Assembly: GCF_002343915.1 (NCBI RefSeq)
Contig: NZ_NETK01000001.1
Coordinates: 8,508,001-8,572,000, forward strand
Reading direction: 5' to 3'
DNA length: 64,000 bases
Source of the DNA: Nannocystis exedens
GTDB taxonomy: Bacteria > Myxococcota_A > Polyangia > Nannocystales > Nannocystaceae
In this document: piece by piece, positions 16,483 to 25,610 of the stretch
How positions within the stretch are numbered: position 1 is the stretch's first letter
Layout of the letters: each line of letters starts with the position of its first letter
Notes under the pieces: generated by a model
Database searches by the model: none
What the model was told of the DNA's origin: nothing
Seen by the model: only the letters and a program-made list of their open reading frames with translations
Made by a program: the position numbers and the translations under genes

Positions 16483-18761
16483 GATCGTCGCAGCTCGGAG
16501 GCTTCCTTGATGTGTTTGATGACGGTGTCGTTGCTGGCCTTGAGGTCGCCGACCACGTCGAGGAGGTCGAACCGCGAGCTGAAGGCCTGCTCGCCCTTCC
16601 CGGCGTAGCTGATGCGAACTTGCAGCCATGAGCACGGGAGCTGCGTCCGCGCCTTGACGTGGGCCTGCACGGCGGCCACCAGCGTGGCCTTGTCGACGCC
16701 TGCGGCCTTGGCCACCACCTCGGCGGCCGTGGCGATCGCGGTCGCGCCGTCCATCTTGCGCAGTACCTGCGCCACGTTGGGGTCCACCGGGCCCGGATCG
16801 GCGTTGAAGAGCCGCCGATATCGCTTCGCGGCGTCGGGGTCCTCGACGCCGTCCTTGCCGCGAGAGAAGGGGGTGTAGCGCTCGAGGTCGAGGAAGAAGC
16901 CGTCCGAGTGGTCGGGGTTGCCCAGCACGGTCTCGTTCTTCGGCACGAAGGCGCCCCCCTCCCCGTACTTGCCGACGCCGCGCAGGTTCTCGTCGAAGAA
17001 CCGCTTGAGGCAAGAGTGGCAATCATAGTAGGCACCGAAGGGGACGCCGCCGAAGGTGCAGTCGCGGCGCATGGTGCGATTGTACTTCGCCAGGACCTTG
17101 CGCGTCATGGCGTCGGTGATGCTGGTCTTGCTGTCGACGTAGGCTTTGGGGTGCTGGACGGCGTCGCTGCCCGGAGGGAGGATGGGCAGTCCGCGGCGCA
17201 GCTGCATTCCGTCCAGCGTGCCGTTCGCTTCGGTCGCCTGGCCGACGCCCCAGCCGCGGCTCCAGAACCAGTCGCCGCCGGCGTGGAAGACGGCGTCGAA
17301 GCTGCCCTTGCGGTACGAGTTTGTGTCGACGCCGAGCATCACGAGCCGGGTGTCCTTGTCCTCCGCCCGGGTGTTGAACGGCGCGAGGCTGTGGGTGAAC
17401 TTCAGGCCCGTCTCGTTGCCGAAGAACTGCAGCGCGACGATCTCCGGCATCGTCGTGCTCTTCGCCCCTGGCGCGTTCGGCGTCCGCTTGGTGCATTCTT
17501 CGCGCAGGAACGTCGCCAGCGCGTCGGGGCTGGCGAAGTCGTCCTTGCTCGTCAGCGGCTGCAGCGGATAGGCAGGGCGGCGGCCCGGGCCGATCTTGCC
17601 GCCCTCGCGCAGGGCCTTGAGGTACACCGCGGTCGGCTGATCGACCGTCCCCATCTCGACGATGTGCGCCAGCCAGGCCGTGACCTGCGTCGGCGAGTCG
17701 AGGATCCAGTAGCGCACCAGGCCGAGCAGGGTCGTCAAGGTGGTGACGGTCTGCTCGGCGGCCGACTTCGCAGGGGTCCATTCGGCGTCGACCTCGGCCG
17801 CGGGCCTGAGCGCCGCCATGCGCCCGCGCAGGTCGTCGAGGTGGGCGAGCGTCTTCTTCACGGCCTCCAGGGCCTTGTTCAGATCGGCCAGGAAGAAGCT
17901 GCGATTCATGTCCCGGGCGTTGTAGCCCTCGGAGGACCAGACGGCATCAGCCGCGAGCGCGCCGGAGTCGTCGTGCTTGGGCTGCTTGCCGGGAGGCACG
18001 GGCGCGAGCTCGCCGACAGCCTTGGTCGCGGCCTTCGGCGCGAAGGGCTTGAACAGGCGATCGACAGCCTCGAGCGCGGCAAGGTGCGGCCAGCTGTCCA
18101 TGAGCGCCTCAAGGGTCGCTCGATGGTGCTCGAAGCGCTCGAGGTAGGCGCGGAACTTCTTGGCGGTCTTCGCCTTGGCGAGGTTATTCTGGACGTTGCT
18201 GACGAGCGCCTTGGCGACGCCGAAAACGCCCTTGCGCTTGCCGCCGCCACGCAGGGCGGTCACCCAGTCGAGCATGATCCGGACAGGTGAGAGGAACTTG
18301 GGCTGCGACCAGATCGCGGTCGAAAACTCGCCGGCGCGCACGCTGCCCGGTTTGACGTCGATCCTCTTGTGGCTCGTGGCGATGCCGTAGATCTCGATGA
18401 GGTCTTGCTTGAAGCCCAGCACCGCGCCGAGCGTGAACACGTCGAACTCGCCGGGCGTCACGCTGCCGCGACTGGTCGACAGGTAGCCGAGCCAGATCAA
18501 GTCCTCCTGCAGCTCCCGGACGTAGACCGGGTTGGCCCGTGCCGAAGGTCCAGGCGGCCCGTGCTCGAGGCCGTATTTCGCCTCGCCCTGGACCCACGCT
18601 CGCTTCTGGCGCGGTTTCTGGCCCTTCTTTCCGGGGACGGTGGTCGCCCTGCTGCGATGTCGCGGCGGTCGAGCAGAAAATTCGGCGGTGCTGCTCCGCG
18701 CGTCGATGCTCGTGCGCGCGGGCCCGGGATCCACCCAGCCCGCGCCTGTCGCGGTCGGCAT
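16479..18761 (-). CDS. Large protein with N-terminal peptidoglycan-binding-like domain
   Basis: The 760-residue product contains, around residues 80-125, a peptidoglycan-binding-1-like helical repeat (VRELQEDLIWLGYL, then GEFDVFTLGAVLGFKQDL). The long remainder is unrecognised: a helical middle part, then a region rich in aromatic residues (GGDWFWSRGWGVG, AYYDCHSCLKRFFDENL). There is no signal peptide. The ATG at 18761 is the only in-frame start before the conserved part, but the first 45 residues are low-complexity and overlap a duplicated sequence, so the N-terminus is uncertain. It is translationally coupled to the downstream FGE-like lipoprotein gene, suggesting a shared cell-surface role. 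Confidence 0.7.
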   Translation of the reverse strand: MPTATGAGWVDPGPARTSIDARSSTAEFSARPPRHRSRATTVPGKKGQKPRQKRAWVQGEAKYGLEHGPPGPSARANPVYVRELQEDLIWLGYLSTSRGSVTPGEFDVFTLGAVLGFKQDLIEIYGIATSHKRIDVKPGSVRAGEFSTAIWSQPKFLSPVRIMLDWVTALRGGGKRKGVFGVAKALVSNVQNNLAKAKTAKKFRAYLERFEHHRATLEALMDSWPHLAALEAVDRLFKPFAPKAATKAVGELAPVPPGKQPKHDDSGALAADAVWSSEGYNARDMNRSFFLADLNKALEAVKKTLAHLDDLRGRMAALRPAAEVDAEWTPAKSAAEQTVTTLTTLLGLVRYWILDSPTQVTAWLAHIVEMGTVDQPTAVYLKALREGGKIGPGRRPAYPLQPLTSKDDFASPDALATFLREECTKRTPNAPGAKSTTMPEIVALQFFGNETGLKFTHSLAPFNTRAEDKDTRLVMLGVDTNSYRKGSFDAVFHAGGDWFWSRGWGVGQATEANGTLDGMQLRRGLPILPPGSDAVQHPKAYVDSKTSITDAMTRKVLAKYNRTMRRDCTFGGVPFGAYYDCHSCLKRFFDENLRGVGKYGEGGAFVPKNETVLGNPDHSDGFFLDLERYTPFSRGKDGVEDPDAAKRYRRLFNADPGPVDPNVAQVLRKMDGATAIATAAEVVAKAAGVDKATLVAAVQAHVKARTQLPCSWLQVRISYAGKGEQAFSSRFDLLDVVGDLKASNDTVIKHIKEASELRRS
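18655..18750 (+). repeat. Copy 1 of a duplicated conserved segment (SRRSS-KFGG)
   Basis: The plus strand encodes SRRSSRKFGGA, matched at 33780 by SRRSSKKFGGA. The nucleotide differences between the copies are nearly all synonymous or conservative in this frame. A second shared block (GGCCCG-GATCCACCC) lies further downstream in both copies. Confidence 0.5.
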
Positions 18762-18766
18762 TCAGG

Positions 18767-18785
18767 GCGGTCGCATCGCGACCGC
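18767..18785 (-). terminator. Hairpin after the nucleotidyltransferase gene
   Basis: GCGGTCGC-ATC-GCGACCGC is a perfect 8-bp stem with a 3-base loop, starting 4 bases past the stop at 18789. There is no T run. It probably ends or protects the nucleotidyltransferase transcript. Confidence 0.5.
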
Positions 18786-18788
18786 GAC

Positions 18789-19625
18789 TCAGTCGGCGAG
18801 CGCGGCGCGGCCGAGTCGGGCGCCGCGGTCGAGCGCCTCGGCGCCCGCGAGGACGGCGCGACGGGCCGCGGCGCCGTCGTCGTAGCCGGACAGGAAGAAG
18901 TCCCACGCGGCCGCGTAGAAGCCGGCGAAGGCGGCGGCGAGCGCGTCCTCGCCGAGCGCCTGCAGCTGCCGCACGGCGGTCGAGCGATTGATGCCCCACG
19001 CGTCGGCGTACGGCAGGCCGAGCACGCTGAGGGCGCGCGAGCCGGTCGGCGAGACGCGCCAGGCGAGCTCGCGCAGGCGATCCCACAGGAACTTCGCGGG
19101 CGTGTCGACGACGGCCCACGGCAAGCGCGCGACGTAGTCCTCGTGCTGGAGGAGCGAGGCGGCGTCGATGCGGCGGATGCTCGCGGCGTCGTGCGCGGTG
19201 GCGGTGGGGTAGGGCGCGCCGAGCAGCACGCGGACGGTGCTCGCCACCGAGGGGACGTAGAGCGGCTGGTCCTTGAGCGCGTGGAGGGCGACGAGCTGCG
19301 GGCGCGGGACGTGGATCGGGTCGGGGAAGCGCTCGAAGTAGAGGACCTCGGCGCGCGCCTGCAGGTCGAGGGCGCCGCGCAGGCCGCCGATCGCGGCGTC
19401 GAGCCGCGCGGGGTCCTGCACGAGGACGTGGAGGTCGACGTCGCTGAGCTCGGGCACGTAGTCGAGCGGGGCGTGCCACGGCTTGACCGCGGAGCCCTTG
19501 GCGTAGAGGCCGACGAGCTCGTCGCGCGGCAGGCGTTCGAGGAGCGCCGTGACGTAGGCGCTGGTCATGCCTTCGACCTCGCCGCGGATGCGGGCCGGCT
19601 CGGGGTAGGGGGCGTCCCAGGTCAC
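18789..19625 (-). CDS. Nucleotidyltransferase-fold protein
   Basis: The 278-residue product has a polymerase-beta-like nucleotidyltransferase signature: GLYAKGSAVKPW followed 12 residues later by SDVDLHVLV, giving the GS and DxD elements. The rest is helical, with no aminoglycoside-adenylyltransferase hallmark I can name. Such proteins transfer AMP or another nucleotide to a small molecule or protein; the substrate here is unknown. The start at 19625 gives MTWDAPYPEPARIRGEVEG. The gene is followed by a hairpin and stands alone. Confidence 0.7.
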   Translation of the reverse strand: MTWDAPYPEPARIRGEVEGMTSAYVTALLERLPRDELVGLYAKGSAVKPWHAPLDYVPELSDVDLHVLVQDPARLDAAIGGLRGALDLQARAEVLYFERFPDPIHVPRPQLVALHALKDQPLYVPSVASTVRVLLGAPYPTATAHDAASIRRIDAASLLQHEDYVARLPWAVVDTPAKFLWDRLRELAWRVSPTGSRALSVLGLPYADAWGINRSTAVRQLQALGEDALAAAFAGFYAAAWDFFLSGYDDGAAARRAVLAGAEALDRGARLGRAALAD

Positions 19626-19639
19626 GGCGTCACTGTACG

Positions 19640-20035
19640 TGGCGCGGCTCGCCGCGTCACCGCGGGGGCAGCGGTCGGGGCCGCGGCGAGGACGGCGAGC
19701 CGCTCGCGACGCGCTCGAGCGTCGTCGCGCTCGCGAGCGGACAACGTCCGTCGCGCAGTCGGCAGCCGCTCCGGGGGCCGGAGGCGGAGGTGGAGGAGCC
19801 GACGGGGCGGCCGGGCGGCGTCGGTCCGGGCGACGTTGGCGACCCGGCCCTGGGCGTGCGGATGTAGACGACCCGCTGGTCGCAGCCCGAGACGCCGACC
19901 TGGGCGGCCCAGAACCCCTTCTTGCTGCCTCCCGCGTGAGCCGGCGGGGTTGCGGGGCTGCGGGGTCGAACCGGCCGACGACGTCGGCGTCGCGGACGAG
20001 GTGCGCGCGCGACCTGTTCCGATCGAACCGTCATC
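19640..20035 (-). pseudogene. Frameshifted remnant of a secreted protein gene
   Basis: Pieces in different minus-strand frames read DADVVGRFDPAAPQPRRL, then FWAAQVGVSGCDQRVVYIRT, then QGRVANVARTDA. The VSGCDQRVVYI piece resembles a cysteine-containing motif common in myxobacterial secreted proteins. No frame is open throughout and no start or signal is visible. I call it a decayed gene of unknown function with low confidence. Confidence 0.3.
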
Positions 20036-20048
20036 GACTTGCCGTGAG

Positions 20049-20076
20049 CCGGAGCTCGCCGGTCGGCGAGCTCCGG
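20049..20076 (-). terminator. Strong hairpin after the alcohol dehydrogenase gene
   Basis: CCGGAGCTCGCCG, two unpaired bases, then CGGCGAGCTCCGG: a perfect 13-bp inverted repeat 9 bases past the dehydrogenase stop at 20086. No T tract follows. The position and stability fit a transcription terminator or a 3' protective stem. Confidence 0.7.
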
Positions 20077-20085
20077 TCGAAGGCG

Positions 20086-21144
20086 TCACGCGGCCGGCTG
20101 GGCGAGGCTGGCGAGGTCGATGACGAAGCGGTAGCGCACGTCGCCGGCCAAGAGGCGCTCGTAGGCGCGGTTGATCTGCTGGATCGGGATGATCTCGACG
20201 TCGGAGACGATGCCGTGGGCGGCGCAGTAGTCGAGCATCTCCTGCGTCTCGGCGATGCCGCCGATGCCCGAGCCGGCCAGCCGCTTGTTCCCCCAGATCA
20301 GCCCCATCGCGCCCACCGGCGTCGGCTCGGGCGGGACGCCGACGAGCACCATCGAGCCGCCGACGCGCAGGGTCCCGAGGTACTTGTTGTAGTCGTGCGG
20401 GGCCGAGACGGTGTCGATGATGAGGTCGAAGCGGCCGGCGAGCTTGGTGAAGGTCGCCTCGTCCTTCGTGACGGCGAAGGCGTGGGCGCCGAGCCGGCGG
20501 GCGTCGGCCTCCTTCGCGGGCGAGGTGCTGAGCAGGGTGACCTCGGCGCCCATCGACGCGGCGAGCTTGACCGCCATGTGGCCGAGCCCGCCGAGGCCGA
20601 CGACCGCCACGCGGTCGCCCTTCTTGCAGCCGTACTGGCGCAGCGGCGAGTAGGTGGTGATGCCGGCGCAGAGGAGCGGGGCGGCGCCGGCGGGGTCGAG
20701 GCCGGCGGGGATCTTGAGGGCGAAGTGCTCGGCGACGACGATCCGCGTCGAGTAGCCGCCGTAGGTCGGGGTCTTCCGATCCATCTCGGTGGAGTTGTAG
20801 GTCAGCGCCGAGCCCTTCTCGCAGAACTGCTCGAGGTCGCGGCGGCACACCTCGCACTCGCGGCACGAGTCGACGACGCAGCCGACGCCGGCGAGGTCGC
20901 CGACGGCGAGCTTCGTCACCTCGGCGCCGACGCGGCTGACGCGGCCGATGATCTCGTGGCCCGGCACCATCGGGAAGATGGCGCCGCCCCACTCGTCGCG
21001 CGCCTGGTGCAGGTCGGAGTGGCACACGCCGCAGTAGAGAATGTCGATGAGCACGTCGTGCGGGCCGGGCTCGCGGCGCTCGATGGTGTACGGAGCGAGC
21101 GCCGCGCCCGCATGCGCGGCCGCGTAGGCAGGGGTCTTCAGCAT
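20086..21144 (-). CDS. Zinc-dependent NAD(P) alcohol/cinnamyl-alcohol dehydrogenase
   Basis: The 352-residue product is a medium-chain dehydrogenase. It has the catalytic zinc site (CGVCHSDLH and GHEIIGRV), the four structural-zinc cysteines (CRECEVCRRDLEQFC), the cofactor motif GLGGLGHMAV and the family block TYGGYSTRIVV. Related enzymes (YahK/AdhC/CAD type) reduce aldehydes with NADPH in the cytoplasm; the natural substrate here is not evident. It is transcribed divergently from a LysR-type regulator across 93 bases, so that regulator probably controls it. A strong hairpin follows the gene. Confidence 0.9.
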   Translation of the reverse strand: MLKTPAYAAAHAGAALAPYTIERREPGPHDVLIDILYCGVCHSDLHQARDEWGGAIFPMVPGHEIIGRVSRVGAEVTKLAVGDLAGVGCVVDSCRECEVCRRDLEQFCEKGSALTYNSTEMDRKTPTYGGYSTRIVVAEHFALKIPAGLDPAGAAPLLCAGITTYSPLRQYGCKKGDRVAVVGLGGLGHMAVKLAASMGAEVTLLSTSPAKEADARRLGAHAFAVTKDEATFTKLAGRFDLIIDTVSAPHDYNKYLGTLRVGGSMVLVGVPPEPTPVGAMGLIWGNKRLAGSGIGGIAETQEMLDYCAAHGIVSDVEIIPIQQINRAYERLLAGDVRYRFVIDLASLAQPAA

Positions 21145-21237
21145 GGGTCGTTCCTCTCCTCGGGCGGGGAGCGTAGGCGCGGGGCCGGGCGCGGGGAATC
21201 CGTAGAATGCGAACACGCCATGTAGTAAATCTTCACA
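21145..21237. promoter_or_regulatory. Divergent control region of dehydrogenase and LysR gene
   Basis: The 93-base gap includes a partly symmetric TGTAG-TAAATC-TTCACA at about 21221-21237, compatible with the T-N11-A type of LysR operator, right at the LysR start. A TAGAAT box lies near 21204. Binding here would link regulator autocontrol and dehydrogenase expression. Confidence 0.4.
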
Positions 21238-22167
21238 ATGGCCTTCACGCCCCTGAACGCCCTGAACACCTTCCTCGCGGTGGCGCGGCACCGGAGCTTC
21301 GCCGCGGCGGCGACGGAGCTGGGGATCTCGCCGTCGGCGTCGAGCCAGGCGGTGCGCCAGCTCGAGGCGCGGCTCGGGGTGGCCCTGCTGTCGCGGACGA
21401 CGCGGAGCGTGGCGCTGACCGAGGCGGGGCGGCGGCTGTTCGAGCAGGCGGGGCCGGGGGTCGAGCAGGCGCTCGAGGCGCTCAAGTCGGCCTCGGCGCG
21501 GGCGGACGAGGTCACGGGCAAGGTGCGCCTCACGGTGCCGGCGATGGCAGTGCCGTTCGTGATCACGCCGGTGCTGCCGCGGTTCGTCGCCAGCTATCCG
21601 AAGGTCGAGGTGGAGGTCCAGGTCGAGAACCTCCGCCGCGACATCGTCGCCGAGGGCTTCGACGCCGGCGTCCGCCTCGAGGAGTTCATCGAGCGCGACA
21701 TGGTCCAGGTCCGGCTGACGCAGACGTCGCGCTTCGTGGTCGCCGGCGCGCCGTCCTACCTCAAGCGGCGGGGCGTGCCGGAGAGCCCGAAGGACCTGCT
21801 CGCGCACGAGTGCATCACGTACCGCTCGCCGACCACGCGGGCGCTGTACGCCTGGGAGCTCGAGCGCGGCAAGAAGAGCTGGCGGCTCCCCGTGCAGGGC
21901 AGCATCACCACCAACGACGAGCGCGTGATGCTGGCCATGGCCGAGGCGGGCGTGGGCCTCGTCTATGCGTTCGAGCCGACGATCCTGCCGCAGCTCAAAC
22001 GCGGCAGCCTGCGCGTCGTGCTCGAGCCGTTCGCCGCGGCGGTGCCGGGGCTGTTCCTCTACTTCCCCAGCCGCGCGCAGGTCTCGCCCGCGCTGCGCGC
22101 CTTCATCGACACGGCCCGCGAGGTGACCAGCGCGCTGCGCACGAGGGGCCGCGAGGCCGAGCGTTGA
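21238..22167 (+). CDS. LysR-family transcriptional regulator
   Basis: The 309-residue product has the family's N-terminal winged helix-turn-helix (ALNTFLAVARHRSFAAAA, then SASSQAVRQLEARLGVALL) and a periplasmic-binding-like effector domain (VPAMAVPFVITPVLPRF onward). The sequence belongs to the group often placed beside oxidoreductases. The ATG at 21238 fits the conserved N-terminus. The gene is divergent from the alcohol dehydrogenase and probably responds to its substrate, which is unknown. Confidence 0.9.
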   Translation: MAFTPLNALNTFLAVARHRSFAAAATELGISPSASSQAVRQLEARLGVALLSRTTRSVALTEAGRRLFEQAGPGVEQALEALKSASARADEVTGKVRLTVPAMAVPFVITPVLPRFVASYPKVEVEVQVENLRRDIVAEGFDAGVRLEEFIERDMVQVRLTQTSRFVVAGAPSYLKRRGVPESPKDLLAHECITYRSPTTRALYAWELERGKKSWRLPVQGSITTNDERVMLAMAEAGVGLVYAFEPTILPQLKRGSLRVVLEPFAAAVPGLFLYFPSRAQVSPALRAFIDTAREVTSALRTRGREAER

Positions 22168-22316
22168 GGTCCACGGTCGCCGCGCGAGCCGCGAGCGGGG
22201 CGCGAGGGCATCGGGGATGCGCGCCAGGAGCGCGGGCGGCGAATTCGACGCCGCGCCGGTCGCCGACGAACGCGCCCCACGGGTCCCGCGTTCGCGGTAA
22301 AAGTCCCGCCCTCACG

Positions 22317-23618
22317 ATGCCAGCCAGCGCCCCCAGAGTCGGGATCGATTTCGGCACCTCGAGCTCGGCGCTCGCGCTCGTCGACGCCGAGGGTCGGGTC
22401 CGCTTCGCCCAGCTGCCGACGCTCGGCACGCTCGCGCCGAGCTGGCGCACCCTGCTGTTCTTCGAGCCCGACGAGCAGGAGGTCGCGCTGCCGATCCAGT
22501 ACGCGGCGGGCGGCGAGGGGATCGAGGCGTACCTCGAGTGCATGGGCGAGGGCCGGCTGCTGCAGTCGTTCAAGACGCACCTCACGACCGAGTCGATCGG
22601 GCGCACGCAGGTCGCTCACCACGCGATCGGGCTCGACGACATGATCGCGCTGTTCTTGCAACGGCTGCGCGAGCGCGCCGAGCAGAACCTCGGCGTGGCG
22701 ATCGACGCGGCGACGATCGGCCGGCCGGTCCACTTCGCCGGCGGGACCACGCCCGAGGCCGACGCGCTGGCGGCCGAGCGCCTGCTGGCGGCGGCGCGCC
22801 GGGCCGGCTTCCGCGACGCGCGCCTCGAGTTCGAGCCCGTCGCGGCGGCGCATCACTACGAGCGCACGCTGACGCGGCCCGAGCTGGCGCTGGTGGCCGA
22901 CTTCGGCGCGGGCACGACCGACTTCTGCCTGATGCGCATGGGCCCGACCGGCCGCGGCAACGACCGCGCCCGCGACATCGTCGGCACGGGCGGCGTCGGG
23001 GCGGCCGGCGACGACCTCGACGCGGCGCTCATCGAGCACCTCGTGTGCCCGGCGCTGGGCAAGGGCGACACCTACGTCGAGATGGGCAAGGAGCGGCTGA
23101 TCCCCAACTCGTATTATTACAAGCTGGCGCGCTGGCATCACCTGCCGTTCCTCGCCGGCGCCCGCGTGCGCGCCGAGCTCGAGCGCCTGCGCCGCGGCGC
23201 CCGGCACCCCGAGCGGATCGCCAAGCTGATGCACATCATCGAGACCAACGGGGCGTTTCACCTGCACAAGTCGGTCGAGCGCACCAAGGTCGAGCTGTCG
23301 AGGAGCCGGCAGGCGAAGTTCGACTTCAGCGACGGCGAGATCGACATCCACGCCGCGGTGTCGCGCCGCGACTTCGAGCGCTGGATCGCCCCGGTGACCG
23401 CCTCGATCGCGGCCTGCCTCGACGACACGCTGGCCCGCGCCGGCGTGACCCCGGCCGACGTCGATTGCGTGTTCATGACCGGCGGCACCGCGTTCGTGCC
23501 GGTCGTCCGCGCGCTGTTCGAGGCGCGCTTCGGGGCCGAGAAGCTGCGCAGCGGCGACGAGCTGATGTCGATCGCGTCGGGCCTGGCCCTGCGCGCCGCG
23601 ACGCCCGACGCCGGGTGA
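22317..23618 (+). CDS. Hsp70-like (YegD-type) ATPase without substrate domain
   Basis: The 433-residue product has the actin/Hsp70 nucleotide-binding signatures: phosphate-1 DFGTSSSALAL, connect and phosphate-2 VADFGAGTTDFCL, and adenosine motif FMTGGTAFVPVV. It ends after the ATPase domain, without the beta-sandwich substrate domain or lid of DnaK, as in the YegD subgroup. Its function is unknown in the family; partners or substrates cannot be read from the context. The ATG at 22317 is preceded by TAAAAG 13 bases upstream and no clear Shine-Dalgarno sequence. Confidence 0.85.
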   Translation: MPASAPRVGIDFGTSSSALALVDAEGRVRFAQLPTLGTLAPSWRTLLFFEPDEQEVALPIQYAAGGEGIEAYLECMGEGRLLQSFKTHLTTESIGRTQVAHHAIGLDDMIALFLQRLRERAEQNLGVAIDAATIGRPVHFAGGTTPEADALAAERLLAAARRAGFRDARLEFEPVAAAHHYERTLTRPELALVADFGAGTTDFCLMRMGPTGRGNDRARDIVGTGGVGAAGDDLDAALIEHLVCPALGKGDTYVEMGKERLIPNSYYYKLARWHHLPFLAGARVRAELERLRRGARHPERIAKLMHIIETNGAFHLHKSVERTKVELSRSRQAKFDFSDGEIDIHAAVSRRDFERWIAPVTASIAACLDDTLARAGVTPADVDCVFMTGGTAFVPVVRALFEARFGAEKLRSGDELMSIASGLALRAATPDAG

Positions 23619-23811
23619 GCGTCGGGCGACGAGCCCGGGCCCGCCCGCGGGGGCACCCCGACTCCTGGCGACGGCGACCGCTGGGAGCCACGAGGAGCCG
23701 GGGCGACGCCGTCGCGACCTCCGGAGGACCCTCAGCGAAGTTCCCCCGAGGTCGGCGCCCCCTGCATTTTCGCCGTGGTCGCGGGTCGCCGGGTTAGAAT
23801 GGGGCCGCATC

Positions 23812-25239
23812 GTGAAACGACGCGAGCTACTCGTCTCCATGGGCGCAGGCGCCGGCTGGCTGGTCGCCGGCGTCGGATCGATCGGTTGTCGCCCGCGTGC
23901 CGGCGAGCCCGCCGGCGCGGCCGCCCCCGATCCGCCGCGGGTGCTCGAATCGTGGCTGGAGCGCTGGCTGGCGGCGTTCAACGATCCGGACCTCGGCGTG
24001 TACGCGCGGTTCGTCGAGACGCTCGCGCCGACGGTGCGCCCGTACGTCGACGACGACCTGGCGGTCCGCGAGGTCACCGGCGGGTTCGAGCTGCTTTCGG
24101 CGCAGGTGACGGGTCCGCAGGAGATCACGGCGTGGGTGAAGGATCGGGCGTGGGACCGGCGCTCGAAGGTGGTGCTCACCGCGTCGGGCCCGGACAGGCT
24201 CGACGACATCGCCTTCGCCGGCGCGCCGGCCGAGGGGACCCTCCCGCGGCTCGACCAGGACGCGGCGATCGCCGCGGCGAAGGCGAAGCTCGACGAGGCA
24301 GCCCGGGCGGGTCGCTTCAACGGGGCGGTGTTGATCGCGCGCGGGGAACAGGTGCTGTTCAGCGCGGGCCACGGCTCGGCGGACGACGCACGAGCGCTGC
24401 CGGTGACGCCGTCGACCCGGTTCTGCGTCGGCTCGATGGGCAAGGCGTTCACGGCGGTGGCGATCATGCAGCTCGTCGAGCAGGGGCGCCTCGGCCTGGC
24501 CGACCCGCTGGCCCGCCACCTGCCCGACTACGCCAACCGGAGCCTGGCCGAGCGCGTGACGGTGGAGCACCTGCTGACCCACACCGGCGGCACCGGCGAC
24601 ATCTTCGGCCCGCAGTACGACGCCAACGCCGAGGCGCTGAAGACCACCGCCGACCTGGTGCGCTTCTACGGCGCCCGCGAGCCGGCGTTCGCGCCGGGGT
24701 CGCGGTGGGGCTACAGCAACTACGGGTTCGTCCTGCTGGGGGCGATCCTCGAGCGCGTGACGGGCAAGCCGTACGAGGCGGTGTTTCAGGAGCGGATCTT
24801 CGGGCCCGCGGGGATGTCGAGCACGTCGCAAGCGTCCGCCTCCGCGCGCGCGACCGCCATTCCGTACACCGGCGCGGGGGCGACGGGGCGCAAGGCCCTG
24901 AAGCCGTACGAAGGGCTGCCCGCCGGCGGCGGCTATTCGACCGTCGAAGATCTGCACGCCTTCGTCGTGGCCCTGCGGCGCGGGGCGCTGGTCGGCGCGG
25001 CGACCCTGGCGGCGATGACGGCCCCGAAGGTCGCGGCAGGCACGTCGCACTGGGGCCTCGGCCTGGCGGTGCGGACCTGCAACGGCGAGAGCTTTTATGG
25101 GCACGGCGGCAGCGCCCCGGGGGTCAGCGGCGATCTGGCGATCTATGATGATTGGGTGACCGTGGTGCTTTGCAACCGCGGGCACCCGGCTGCCGTCGTC
25201 GCGGCCGATTTCATCGGTGCGCGCCTGCCAGCGGGGTGA
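23812..25239 (+). CDS. Beta-lactamase-family serine hydrolase, Tat-type lipoprotein
   Basis: The 475-residue product begins with a twin-arginine-like leader (MKRRELLVSMGAGAGWLVAG) and a lipobox (GSIGC). An accessory domain of about 130 residues follows, then a class C beta-lactamase/esterase fold: SMGK (SxxK nucleophile, about residue 208), YSNYGF (YxN) and HGGSAPG (third motif). Such proteins are peptidases, esterases or D-amino-acid hydrolases more often than lactamases. The GTG at 23812 matches the signal; a TAGAAT box ends 11 bases upstream. A 20-base perfect palindrome lies 38 bases after the stop. Confidence 0.85.
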   Translation: MKRRELLVSMGAGAGWLVAGVGSIGCRPRAGEPAGAAAPDPPRVLESWLERWLAAFNDPDLGVYARFVETLAPTVRPYVDDDLAVREVTGGFELLSAQVTGPQEITAWVKDRAWDRRSKVVLTASGPDRLDDIAFAGAPAEGTLPRLDQDAAIAAAKAKLDEAARAGRFNGAVLIARGEQVLFSAGHGSADDARALPVTPSTRFCVGSMGKAFTAVAIMQLVEQGRLGLADPLARHLPDYANRSLAERVTVEHLLTHTGGTGDIFGPQYDANAEALKTTADLVRFYGAREPAFAPGSRWGYSNYGFVLLGAILERVTGKPYEAVFQERIFGPAGMSSTSQASASARATAIPYTGAGATGRKALKPYEGLPAGGGYSTVEDLHAFVVALRRGALVGAATLAAMTAPKVAAGTSHWGLGLAVRTCNGESFYGHGGSAPGVSGDLAIYDDWVTVVLCNRGHPAAVVAADFIGARLPAG

Positions 25240-25276
25240 CGGCGAGCTCGCGAGCCGCCGTGATCATGCGCGTATG

Positions 25277-25296
25277 GTGCTTGCAATTGCAAGCAC
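25277..25296. other. Perfect 20-bp palindrome
   Basis: GTGCTTGCAATTGCAAGCAC is identical to its reverse complement, with no loop. It begins 38 bases after the serine hydrolase stop. It could be a dimeric regulator site or part of a terminator; the AT-rich centre without a spacer fits a protein-binding site better. Confidence 0.55.
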
Positions 25297-25369
25297 GCGA
25301 GCCGGGCGCCTCGCAGGTCAGGCGCCGAGCGGCGGGGACCAGACCCGCGAGAGGGCGGGCAGGCGATCG

Positions 25370-25423
25370 CATGTCCGTAAGGACATGTCACTCACGACAA
25401 AATAAAATGTCCGAAAAGACAGG
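25370..25423. repeat. Pair of dispersed palindromes
   Basis: CATGTCC-GTAA-GGACATG at 25370-25387 is a perfect 7-bp stem. ATGTCC-GAAAA-GACAGG follows 20 bases later at 25407-25423. The AT-rich spacer ACAAAATAAA is unusual for this genome. Confidence 0.75.
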
Positions 25424-25610
25424 CGAGCGGCGGGCCGATGGCTGGTCACGCGCAGGCGTCGGCGAGCCGCGCGAGGACGTCGCCGACCACCGCCTCGAGC
25501 TCCGCGACGCCTCGCGCCTGCGCGCATCGACACCCGATCGCCGTCGATGCGGAGGCCTCACGAGGTCGGCCAGCCGCGGAGCAGCGCGCGCAGCGGCCTG
25601 ACTGGTCTCG

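Noticed and set aside
25277..25296. Calling the 20-bp palindrome a Rho-independent terminator
   Set aside because: It has no loop, an AT centre and no T run; the evidence favours a binding site, so it is listed as other.
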